This document shows, one piece after another, positions 1-5,387 of a DNA stretch of 6,719 nt; the first letter of the stretch is position 1; every line of letters begins with the position of its first letter. The notes below the pieces were generated by a model, which saw only the letters and a list, made by a program, of their open reading frames with translations, searched no databases and was not told where the DNA came from. Source of the stretch: Syntrophobacterales bacterium (lineage in GTDB: Bacteria; Desulfobacterota; Desulfobaccia; Desulfobaccales; 0-14-0-80-60-11); contig JAGVPN010000354.1 of NCBI GenBank assembly GCA_020052215.1, positions 1 through 6,719 of the forward strand. Reading direction: 5' to 3'. The translations under genes were made by a program, and so were the position numbers.

Positions 1-506
1 TGGATTTTGCCCGCAAACGGGACCCGGTGATTCAGGCGGTGGAGGTCAACCGGATCATTGAAAATATGACCATGCTGGTGGAGAAGGAAGCCAAGCACAA
101 TAATATCACCATCGTCCGCCATTATGATCAGACTTTGCCGGTGATCTACAGCGATGCGCCCCAACTGCGCCAGGTGATCCTCAATTTTCTCACCAATGCC
201 ACCTATGCCATCGGCAAAGACGGGGTGGTCACCATCACCACGCGGCTTAACGGCGATGACGCGGTGGACATCGTCATCAGCGATACGGGTTGCGGTATCC
301 CGGCAGCGAATCTGAGCAAGATCTTCGACCCGTTTTTCACCACCAAACCGCCGGGCCGGGGCACGGGGCTGGGACTGTCCATCTGCCACGGCATCATTCT
401 ACGGCTGGGAGGGCGGATTACGGTGGAAAGCCTCGTGGGCCGGGGCACGGAATTCACCATCACCTTGCCGCGCAGCCGGGAATCGGAGTTGTTTGCCCAT
501 GCCTAA
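1..506 (+). CDS. Sensor histidine kinase, C-terminal catalytic part (5' truncated by window edge)
   Basis: The frame is open from the left edge; 167 residues are visible before the TAA at 504-506. They form the ATP-binding (HATPase_c) domain of a two-component histidine kinase, which autophosphorylates on a histidine lying upstream of the window. In residues counted from the codon at 3-5: N box with Asn61 and Asn65 (LNFLTNATYAI), G1 box DTGCGI at 94-99, F box IFDPFFTTK at 107-115, and G2 box GRGTGLGLSI at 118-127. The short stretch before it (FARKRDP, then a segment like VxLNxxIE) resembles the linker that follows the HisKA dimerisation helix in NtrB-like kinases. The GTG at 27 is internal, not a start, because the open frame and the family similarity continue upstream. 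The stop codon overlaps the start of the next gene by 8 bases, so the two are almost certainly translationally coupled partners. The input signal and the sensor domain cannot be seen. Confidence 0.93.
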   Translation, partial: DFARKRDPVIQAVEVNRIIENMTMLVEKEAKHNNITIVRHYDQTLPVIYSDAPQLRQVILNFLTNATYAIGKDGVVTITTRLNGDDAVDIVISDTGCGIPAANLSKIFDPFFTTKPPGRGTGLGLSICHGIILRLGGRITVESLVGRGTEFTITLPRSRESELFAHA

Positions 507-918
507 GCCCCGGATATTGCTGGTGGACGACGAAGAGCGGTTTAGGGCCAACCTGGAAAAAATGCTGGGGGCCCAGGGACTGGCAGTGAGGGCCGCGGGC
601 AGCGGCGCCGAGGCCCTGGAGGAGCTTACGCTTAACCCCTACGACGTGATTGTCCTGGATATCCGCATGCCGGGGATGGACGGGCTTGCCACCCTGAAGG
701 AGATCAAGCAGATCAACCCGGAGGTGGAGGTGATCATCTTAAGCGGCCACGCCTCCATGGACGCCGCCAGGGAGATCAACCGGCTGGGGGGCTACGATTA
801 CCTCATGAAGCCGTGCCCCCTGGAGGAGTTGCTGCTCAAGATCGAGGCGGCCTATGAAAAGAAAGTGGATCGGCAGAAAAGGACGAAAACGACCCCCTCC
901 GCCCAAGTCAATTCTTAA
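499..918 (+). CDS. Single-domain response regulator (CheY-like receiver)
   Basis: The 139-residue protein consists of one receiver domain plus a short basic tail. Visible receiver residues are the acidic pair Asp10-Asp11 (ILLVDDEE), the phosphoacceptor Asp54 (VIVLDIRMPGMDG), Ser82 (ILSGHAS) and Lys104 (YLMKPC). The last 20 or so residues (KKVDRQKRTKTTPSAQVNS) are charged and probably disordered, and no DNA-binding or enzymatic output domain follows. The ATG at 499 is preferred over the in-frame TTG at 493 because it places MPKPRILLVDD in normal register; GGAG at 485-488 is an acceptable ribosome binding site at a spacing of 10. It overlaps the kinase stop by 8 bases, so it is probably the cognate phosphate acceptor, acting by protein contact or as a relay. 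Its downstream target is unknown. The gene ends 19 bases from the convergent murI, and no hairpin with a T-run is visible in that gap. Confidence 0.93.
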   Translation: MPKPRILLVDDEERFRANLEKMLGAQGLAVRAAGSGAEALEELTLNPYDVIVLDIRMPGMDGLATLKEIKQINPEVEVIILSGHASMDAAREINRLGGYDYLMKPCPLEELLLKIEAAYEKKVDRQKRTKTTPSAQVNS

Positions 919-937
919 CTCCCCAGGCTGAACTGGC

Positions 938-1738
938 CTACAACTCCACCAATTCGGAGCTCAGGGGATGGCCCATGAACAGGCTGGCCAACTGGGCAAA
1001 GCGCGGCGTCAGGTCGGTGGTGAGGTAACGGCGGGTCCCGCCACGGCTCAAGCGGGTCTCCATCTCGGGATGGCGATGGAGGTAATCCACCAGCTTGGCC
1101 GCGGTCACCTGCCCGGAGCAGATCAGTTCGTGGCCGGGACCCAGGATGGCCCGGATTTGCTCTTTCAAGATGGAATAGTGGGTGCAGCCCAGGATCAGGG
1201 TATCCACCCGGCCCTGGAAGGGGGCCAGGTAGCGGCGCAGGATCAGGGTGGTGCCTTCCCACTCCTGCTCGCCGCTCTCGATGATGGGCACCAGGAGCGG
1301 ACAGGCTTGCTGGACCACCGCCACCTCCGGGTCCAGTTTTTTCAGCTCCAGCTCGAAGGACTGGGAGGTCACGGTACCCTCGGTGGCGATCACCCCGATG
1401 TGCTTGCCCCGGGTCCGGGCCACGGCCTCTTCCACCGTGGGGATCAGCACCCCCAGGACCCGGAGGCCGGGGTAGCGGGCCGGCAGCCAGACCTGCTGGA
1501 TGCGCCGCAAGGCCCGGGCCGAAGCGGTGTGGCAGGCCAGGACGATGAGGCGGCAGCCCTGGCGGAAAAGATAATCCACCGCCTGCTCCGTAAAGCGGAT
1601 CACCACCCGGTCGCTCCGGGTGCCGTAGGGGATGCGGGCATTGTCCCCCAGGTAGAGATAGTCATAATCCGGCAGGAGGCGCAAAAACTCTCGTAAAACC
1701 ACCAGCCCGCCGAATCCCGAATCAAACACACCGATCAT
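938..1738 (-). CDS. murI: Glutamate racemase
   Basis: The 266-residue protein is full length for MurI, the cytoplasmic enzyme that interconverts L- and D-glutamate for peptidoglycan synthesis. The N-terminal IGVFDSGFGGL (2-12) matches the substrate-binding strand DSGxGG; LGDNARIPYG (30-39) is the conserved loop. The two catalytic cysteines are Cys69 (LACHTASA, 67-74) and Cys185 (LGCTHYS, 183-189), with His187 in its usual place. TEGTVTS (119-125) and the acidic ESGE segment near 154-157 also fit. Two departures stand out: the family's usual ACNTAS is ACHTAS here, and LGCTHYP ends in Ser. The start is the only reasonable one, because no ATG, GTG or TTG lies close upstream in frame and the family begins just before DSGxGG. 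The upstream sequence has no clear Shine-Dalgarno match. It sits alone, in the same direction as the ABC genes but separated from them by a repeat-rich gap, so co-transcription with them is uncertain. Confidence 0.93.
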   Translation of the reverse strand: MIGVFDSGFGGLVVLREFLRLLPDYDYLYLGDNARIPYGTRSDRVVIRFTEQAVDYLFRQGCRLIVLACHTASARALRRIQQVWLPARYPGLRVLGVLIPTVEEAVARTRGKHIGVIATEGTVTSQSFELELKKLDPEVAVVQQACPLLVPIIESGEQEWEGTTLILRRYLAPFQGRVDTLILGCTHYSILKEQIRAILGPGHELICSGQVTAAKLVDYLHRHPEMETRLSRGGTRRYLTTDLTPRFAQLASLFMGHPLSSELVEL

Positions 1739-1798
1739 TTTAAATACCGTTTTCTGTTTGCGGTTTTTGGCTAAAAGACGGAGCCTCTGGGCTAGGCT

Positions 1799-1826
1799 GT
1801 AAGGGCGGTTCGCGAACCGCCCCTAC
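1799..1826. repeat. GTAGGGGCGG-type palindromic repeat, TTCGCGAA core
   Basis: A 28-base inverted repeat. Positions 1803-1822 are a perfect 20-base palindrome centred on TTCGCGAA, and GTA (1799-1801) pairs with TAC (1824-1826) across one mismatch (A1802/C1823). No T-run follows on either strand, so it is not a textbook terminator. The outer frame (GTAnGGGCGG...CCGCCCnTAC) is shared with the element at 5673-5701, which marks both as copies of a dispersed intergenic repeat. Confidence 0.85.
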
Positions 1827-1847
1827 GTGTGTTGCAAGCATTCAATC

Positions 1848-1872
1848 GTAGGGTGCGCACTGCGCACCTTAC
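1848..1872. repeat. Palindromic repeat, TGCGCA arms
   Basis: A 25-base inverted repeat centred on C1860. Arms GTAGGGTGCGCA (1848-1859) and TGCGCACCTTAC (1861-1872) are complementary except for one G/T position. It begins with GTAGGG and ends with TAC like the elements at 1799-1826 and 5673-5701 but has a different inner word. It lies 21 bases from the first element. It could form a hairpin in RNA from either strand. Confidence 0.75.
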
Positions 1873-1880
1873 ATTCATAG

Positions 1881-1930
1881 TGGCACCGGCATCTTGCCGG
1901 TGCGGCGCACAGGCTGGAAAGCCTGTGCCA
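1881..1930. repeat. Double-hairpin intergenic repeat (GCACCGGC / GCACAGGCT stems)
   Basis: Two adjacent hairpins make one composite unit. The first pairs GCACCGGC (1883-1890) with GCCGGTGC (1896-1903) around ATCTT. The second pairs GCACAGGCT (1907-1915) with AGCCTGTGC (1920-1928) around GGAA. The outermost TGGCAC (1881-1886) and GTGCCA (1925-1930) are also complementary, so an alternative long-range fold is possible. Read on the minus strand, one frame gives VAQAFQPV and then TGKMPVP, a peptide signature I recognise as a recurrent false protein tail made by this type of intergenic repeat; that recognition is from memory. It lies 33 bases beyond the stop of the permease gene and may act as a 3' mRNA structure for it. 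Confidence 0.8.
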
Positions 1931-1963
1931 CCAATAACCTCCATTTTGCACGCCATCCGGCAT

Positions 1964-2728
1964 TTAATCCGACAACCGCAGTAAAGTTCCCCGCTTGTAG
2001 GCGGATTTGAGCGTCAGGCAGACCAAGCCGTAGCTCAGGAAAAGATATATCACGCTTTGGCCGAACCCGTAAAGCAGGGGGTGCCGGGACACCAGGGGGA
2101 AGCCATAGAAGTGCCGGAAATAGTCCAGAAAATAGGTCATCGGGATGAACTGCGCCAGAAACTGGACCCCCCGGGGCAGCACGCTGACGGGGTAGTAGAG
2201 GCCGCACAACAGCAGCATGAGGTAGGAAAAGGCCCAGGCGGCCACTTCGGCCCGCTGGCCGAAACGCAGCACCAGGGCCAGGACCAGGGCCCCGATGATG
2301 GCGGCGTTCAAAAATATGCCCAAAAGAAAAAAGATCAGCCCCGCCGGGCCCGGCCTTCCTAAGTCCATGTCGAAAAAGTAGACGCTCAGGCAACCCATAA
2401 CCACAAAGACCAGCAAGCCCCGGACCAGCCCCACCAGGCCCGAGCCCACCAGGATGTGGAACAGGCGCACCGGGGCGATGAATTCATGTTTCAGACTCTT
2501 GGACCAGACGGAATAGAGCAGGGCGTAAGACAGGTCTAGCTGGGCAATCTGCACGGTGTTCATGGTCACCGCACCGATGAGGATAAAGGCCACGGTTTCC
2601 CCTTCCAGGCTCAGGAACCGGGTCAGGAGTCCCACGGAAAAGATGCCGATGAGGGGCCAAAACCCCATCTCTAAAATGGCGAAGACGTTGCGCCGGTTCA
2701 CAAGGCGCTGCGGGTGCTGAAGGCCCAA
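1964..2728 (-). CDS. ABC-2 type transporter permease
   Basis: About 254 residues forming a six-helix ABC-2 membrane subunit, the channel half of an ATP-driven exporter in the cytoplasmic membrane. Hydrophobic segments lie near 20-38, 46-62, 92-118, 128-155, 163-186 and 220-241. The stretch CGLYYPVSVLP (175-185) followed by FIPMTYFLDYFRHF is the characteristic ABC-2 motif before the last helix. The partner ATPase gene lies immediately upstream, so the two make one transporter. The start is uncertain. The frame is open back to the ATPase stop at 2732-2734 and is the same frame; the first possible start is TTG at 2728, another is GTG at 2701, and the first ATG (residue 21) would remove the conserved cytoplasmic lead-in NRRNVFAILE. 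No Shine-Dalgarno sequence precedes any of them, so translation probably depends on coupling to the ATPase gene. The substrate cannot be read from the sequence; relatives export drugs, polysaccharides or lipids. Confidence 0.88.
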   Translation of the reverse strand: MGLQHPQRLVNRRNVFAILEMGFWPLIGIFSVGLLTRFLSLEGETVAFILIGAVTMNTVQIAQLDLSYALLYSVWSKSLKHEFIAPVRLFHILVGSGLVGLVRGLLVFVVMGCLSVYFFDMDLGRPGPAGLIFFLLGIFLNAAIIGALVLALVLRFGQRAEVAAWAFSYLMLLLCGLYYPVSVLPRGVQFLAQFIPMTYFLDYFRHFYGFPLVSRHPLLYGFGQSVIYLFLSYGLVCLTLKSAYKRGTLLRLSD

Positions 2729-2731
2729 ATC

Positions 2732-3679
2732 TTATTCAGGTGAGTGCGTAATCTCATGGTAGATTTCTTCCAGGTCCACGGGCTTGACCACTACCTTAGC
2801 CAGCTTCTTCCCGGTTAAGTACACGGCCTCCAGGATAGCCGGCAGCCGCTCGTCCACCCGGTCCAGCACCAGGTCAACCCGGGAGTCCTGCACCGTGTGG
2901 CGCAACACCCCGGGCAGGCGGTCGTAGTCCAGAGGCGCCGGGGACTCCTGAAAAATCAGGCTCAGATGATCCCCCAACCCCAAGCGCCGCTGCAAATCCG
3001 GGATGCGGCCTTCGCTGATCAGCCGCCCCCCTTTTAAGAAGGCCACCTCGGTGCACAACATCTCGGCCTCCCGCAGGTTGTGGGTAGTCAGGAGCATGGT
3101 GACCCCGGTCTCCCGGTTGAGCCGGAGAGTTTCCTCCCGGATATGCTGTGCCATCTCCTGATCCAGGCCCGAGGTGGGTTCGTCCAGGAAGAGCAGTTCG
3201 GGGTCGTTGATCAGGGCCTTAGCCAGGGCGAGACGCTGCTTGAGGCCGGTGGACAGTCGCTCGAAGGTAACCGCCCGGTGTTCCGCCAGCCCGAATAAGT
3301 CCAGGAGCTTTTCCACCTTGTCCGTCAAGGCCCGGCCTCCCAAGCCGTAAAGCCGGCCGTAGAACCTGAGGTTGTCCGCAACTGTCATGCACCAGAGGAA
3401 ATGGGCGCCGCTGGCCGCCAGGTTGATGCGCTCCTTGAGGGCTGCCGCCTGCCGAACCACATCCAGACCCAATACCCGCGCCCGGCCGGTATCCGGCAAC
3501 AGCAGGGTGGCCAAAATCGAAATGAGGGTGGTCTTGCCCGCGCCGTTGGGACCCAACACCCCGAAAATGGCCCCGGGCGCGACCGTGAGGTCCACCTGCC
3601 GGAGCACCTGTTTGACCGGGCCCCAGAGCCCGGTGCGGAAACCCTTGCCGATTCCCTGGGCCGATATCGCCAGTGGCAT
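2732..3679 (-). CDS. ABC-2 type transporter ATP-binding protein
   Basis: 315 residues from the chosen ATG; the TTG two codons earlier (3685) is an alternative. It is the cytoplasmic motor subunit of the exporter whose permease follows directly. Counted from the TTG, the Walker A motif is GPNGAGKTT (45-53), the signature region LSTGLKQRLALAKAL (144-158), Walker B with D-loop LLFLDEPTSGLD (164-175), and the switch His202 (LTTHNL). Residues after about 230 form the C-terminal extension typical of the NatA/DrrA-like ABC-2 group. Two oddities: the signature is LSTGL rather than LSGGQ, and no glutamine is visible where the Q-loop is expected (INLAASGAHFLWCMTVADNL). The order DUF202 gene - ATPase - permease on one strand, with gaps of 20 and about 3 bases, suggests one operon, but a good promoter also lies just before this gene. 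There is no Shine-Dalgarno sequence upstream of the ATG. Confidence 0.94.
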   Translation of the reverse strand: MPLAISAQGIGKGFRTGLWGPVKQVLRQVDLTVAPGAIFGVLGPNGAGKTTLISILATLLLPDTGRARVLGLDVVRQAAALKERINLAASGAHFLWCMTVADNLRFYGRLYGLGGRALTDKVEKLLDLFGLAEHRAVTFERLSTGLKQRLALAKALINDPELLFLDEPTSGLDQEMAQHIREETLRLNRETGVTMLLTTHNLREAEMLCTEVAFLKGGRLISEGRIPDLQRRLGLGDHLSLIFQESPAPLDYDRLPGVLRHTVQDSRVDLVLDRVDERLPAILEAVYLTGKKLAKVVVKPVDLEEIYHEITHSPE

Positions 3680-3684
3680 AATCA

Positions 3685-3713
3685 AATATAGAAGAGTATT
3701 TAAATATTGTAAA
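3685..3713 (-). promoter_or_regulatory. Sigma-70-like promoter for the ABC ATPase gene
   Basis: On the minus strand, TTTACA (3713-3708) is followed after exactly 17 bases by TATATT (3690-3685); each hexamer matches the consensus at five of six positions. It overlaps the last codons of the DUF202 gene. The expected transcription start falls at about 3678-3679, on the ATG of the ATPase gene, so the transcript would have essentially no 5' leader. The region is AT-rich, so a chance match is possible. Confidence 0.5.
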
Positions 3714-4110
3714 TCATGTAAATTACAAAGAAAGCCCCCATACCAATGACGAGGAGGGTAATAAGGATATCGAGCAATAATGACGGTCGATAGGTATCTT
3801 CATCTATTTCTCTTTCTACCTTTTTGTATCTAATAAATGCAAGTACTCCCATCAAGGCCCCGAATGCAACCAGGACAATGCCAAATATTGATGAATATCC
3901 TACCGAAGAGGTGGCAGGTTCATGCGCAATTGATTTTCCTAAAAATGTTGATATGTGCTTCATAAAAAACGCAAACTTCTCAACGACAAAACCAAATGCC
4001 ATTATGCCAATGCTGGTTCTGATCCAGGCAAGAAATGTCCTCTCATTTGCCATGTGGTCGCTAGGATTGCGAACTTTTACCGGTGATTTGTTTTTAGTTG
4101 TTTCATCCAT
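3700..4110 (-). CDS. DUF202 / YidH-family small membrane protein
   Basis: 136 residues. The block DHMANERTFLAWIRTSIGIM (18-37) is the hallmark of the DUF202 (YidH-like) family of inner-membrane proteins, whose biochemical role is not established. Three hydrophobic helices are visible at about 27-50, 72-95 and 110-134, with a short basic and acidic loop (RYKKVEREIDEDTYR) between the second and third, and a polar N-terminus of about 17 residues. The ATG at 4110 is supported by GGAAGG at 4124-4119, eight bases upstream. Composition is the odd part: the gene is about 40% GC on the lines I counted and uses many A/T-ending codons, whereas the genes on both sides are 60-70% GC, which points to recent transfer. 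It ends 20 bases before the ABC ATPase gene on the same strand, and is divergent from ruvB across a 153-base gap. A role with the exporter is possible but rests on position only. Confidence 0.9.
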   Translation of the reverse strand: MDETTKNKSPVKVRNPSDHMANERTFLAWIRTSIGIMAFGFVVEKFAFFMKHISTFLGKSIAHEPATSSVGYSSIFGIVLVAFGALMGVLAFIRYKKVEREIDEDTYRPSLLLDILITLLVIGMGAFFVIYMIYNI

Positions 4111-4226
4111 ACCGCACGCCTTCCTTTCTTATTTGCGCAATTATTTACGCCCATGGTCTAAGCTAAGTCTATCAAACCCGGGTCTAAGAGCCAAGGTTTT
4201 CTGGATAGAGAGGCAGGCCGTGCCGC

Positions 4227-4255
4227 TTGCAAAGTTGCCGGGGCTGGGGTACATT
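4227..4255 (+). promoter_or_regulatory. Possible ruvB promoter
   Basis: TTGCAA (4227-4232) and TACATT (4250-4255) are separated by 17 bases; each matches the sigma-70 consensus at four of six positions. The predicted start, near 4262, is only about two bases before the ruvB ATG. The gene lacks a Shine-Dalgarno sequence, so a leaderless message would be consistent. The match is moderate and could be chance. Confidence 0.35.
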
Positions 4256-4263
4256 AGCCTCAC

Positions 4264-5289
4264 ATGAGCCAGGAAGAACGCATCGTCAATCCCCGGCTCC
4301 AGGCGGAGGACCTGGGGTTGGAGGCGGGGCTGAGGCCCCGGAGTCTGGCCGAATTCGTGGGCCAGGAGGAACTGCGGCGCAACCTGGAGATCGCCCTGGA
4401 GGCGGCCCGGGCCCGGGGCGAGGCGGTGGACCACATCCTGGTGCACGGCCCCCCGGGTCTGGGGAAAACCACCCTGGCCTACATCATCGCCCACGAGATG
4501 GGCGGCGGCATCAAGTCCACCTCAGGGCCGGTGGTGGAACGGGCCGGCGACCTGGCGGCCCTGCTCACCAACCTGGCTCCCCTGGATGTCCTGTTCATCG
4601 ACGAAGTCCACCGTTTGCCCACGGTGGTGGAGGAAATCCTCTACCCGGCCATGGAAGACTTCCGCCTGGACCTCATCATCGGCCAGGGGCCGGGGGCCCG
4701 CTCCCTGAAGCTGGAACTGCCCCACTTCACCCTGGTGGGGGCCACCACCAGGGCGGGTCTCCTCACCCCGGCCTTGCGGGACCGTTTCGGCTTGATGCTC
4801 CGGGTGGATTTTTACCGGGTGGAGGAACTGGTGCGGATCACCCATAGGGCCGCCCAGGTGCTGGGGATTGAGATCGATGCCGACGGAGCCTGGGAGCTCT
4901 CCCGGCGTTCCCGGGGCACCCCCCGCATCGCCAACCGTCTTCTGAAACGCGTGCGGGATTACGCCCAGGTCCGGGCTGACGGCCGCATCGACCGGGACTG
5001 CGCCGACGCCGCCCTCACCCTGCTGGAAGTGGACCAACTGGGGTTCGACCGCATGGACCGCCAGATCTTGCTCACCATCCTGGAGAAATTCGACGGCGGA
5101 CCGGTGGGCCTGGGCACCCTGGCCGCGTCCCTCTGTGAAGAAGAGGACACCCTGGAAGACGTTTATGAGCCCTACCTGATGCAGTGCGGCTTTCTCCAGC
5201 GCACTCCCCGGGGCCGCATGACTACCAACCGGGCGGCGGAGTATTTCGCCAAGTTTCCCCGGAAAACGGCGCACCCCGCGTTATTTTAG
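4264..5289 (+). CDS. ruvB: Holliday junction branch migration helicase RuvB
   Basis: A complete 341-residue RuvB, the hexameric AAA+ motor that, with RuvA, drives branch migration of Holliday junctions in recombinational repair. Visible parts: [18 protein letters not shown] (24-41), Walker [10 protein letters not shown] (62-70), Walker [10 protein letters not shown] (110-118), sensor 1 ATTR (160-163), the LRDRFG arginine-finger segment (171-176), sensor 2 [17 protein letters not shown] (218-234), and the C-terminal winged helix ending in [17 protein letters not shown] (302-318). The start is firm: a stop codon (4255-4257) lies in frame two codons before the ATG. No Shine-Dalgarno sequence is visible. 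RuvA and RuvC, often encoded beside RuvB in proteobacteria, are not in the window; the upstream neighbour is a divergent membrane protein gene. Codon use is strongly GC-rich, like the rest of the window except the DUF202 gene. Hairpins follow the stop. Confidence 0.97.
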   Translation: MSQEERIVNPRLQAEDLGLEAGLRPRSLAEFVGQEELRRNLEIALEAARARGEAVDHILVHGPPGLGKTTLAYIIAHEMGGGIKSTSGPVVERAGDLAALLTNLAPLDVLFIDEVHRLPTVVEEILYPAMEDFRLDLIIGQGPGARSLKLELPHFTLVGATTRAGLLTPALRDRFGLMLRVDFYRVEELVRITHRAAQVLGIEIDADGAWELSRRSRGTPRIANRLLKRVRDYAQVRADGRIDRDCADAALTLLEVDQLGFDRMDRQILLTILEKFDGGPVGLGTLAASLCEEEDTLEDVYEPYLMQCGFLQRTPRGRMTTNRAAEYFAKFPRKTAHPALF

Positions 5290-5297
5290 GGAGATCA

Positions 5298-5317
5298 GGC
5301 GGCCAGAGACGGCCGCC
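5298..5317. other. GC-rich hairpin just after ruvB
   Basis: GGCGGCC (5298-5304) and GGCCGCC (5311-5317) are perfect 7-base arms around AGAGAC. It begins nine bases after the ruvB stop. No T-run follows directly (the first T-rich stretch starts about 11 bases later), so it looks like a 3' mRNA-stabilising stem or one half of a two-part terminator with the hairpin at 5342-5361. Confidence 0.55.
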
Positions 5318-5341
5318 CGGCCACCTGGGTTTCTTTAGTAA

Positions 5342-5370
5342 GGCGGGCCTCCGGACCCGCCGGTTTTATT
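5342..5370 (+). terminator. Probable rho-independent terminator of ruvB
   Basis: GGCGGG (5342-5347) pairs with CCCGCC (5356-5361) around an eight-base loop and is followed by GG and then TTTTATT (5364-5370). It stands between ruvB and the convergent 74-residue gene. On the opposite strand the hairpin is followed by a poorer T-run (TTACT), so termination is likely stronger for ruvB. The preceding GTAAGGCGGG echoes the outer part of the dispersed palindrome at 1799, so the terminator may be built from a repeat copy. Confidence 0.6.
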
Positions 5371-5387
5371 CTGGTTTATCACCAACC

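Noticed and set aside
919..937. Bidirectional terminator between the response regulator and murI
   Set aside because: Only 19 bases, with no adequate stem and no T-run on either strand.
915..1696. Long open frames opposite and across murI (for example plus strand 968-1696)
   Set aside because: They are shadows of a GC-rich gene: low-complexity Gly/Pro/Gln/His-rich translations with no recognisable motif, fully overlapping the clear MurI frame.
1741..1746. TATTTA just before the murI ATG as a -10 element
   Set aside because: It is too close to the start (two bases), would begin transcription inside the gene, and has no -35 partner at 16-18 bases.
1799..1930. CRISPR-like array
   Set aside because: The repeats differ in sequence and length, spacers are short and irregular, and no cas gene is present.
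1875..2393. Minus-strand open frame of about 170 codons overlapping the permease
   Set aside because: Its translation is Arg/Pro/Gly-rich without domains and ends inside the double-hairpin repeat (AQAFQPV...TGKMPVP), which marks it as spurious; the permease frame is far better supported.
4155..4188. Direct repeat GGTCTAAG (4155-4162 and 4181-4188) in the DUF202-ruvB gap, a possible operator
   Set aside because: Only eight bases long, spaced 26 bases, with no symmetrical half-sites and no recognisable regulator nearby; chance is likely.
4522..5274. Minus-strand open frame of 250 codons opposite ruvB
   Set aside because: It is the antisense of the conserved RuvB core, has a biased Gly/Gln/His composition and no independent start signal.
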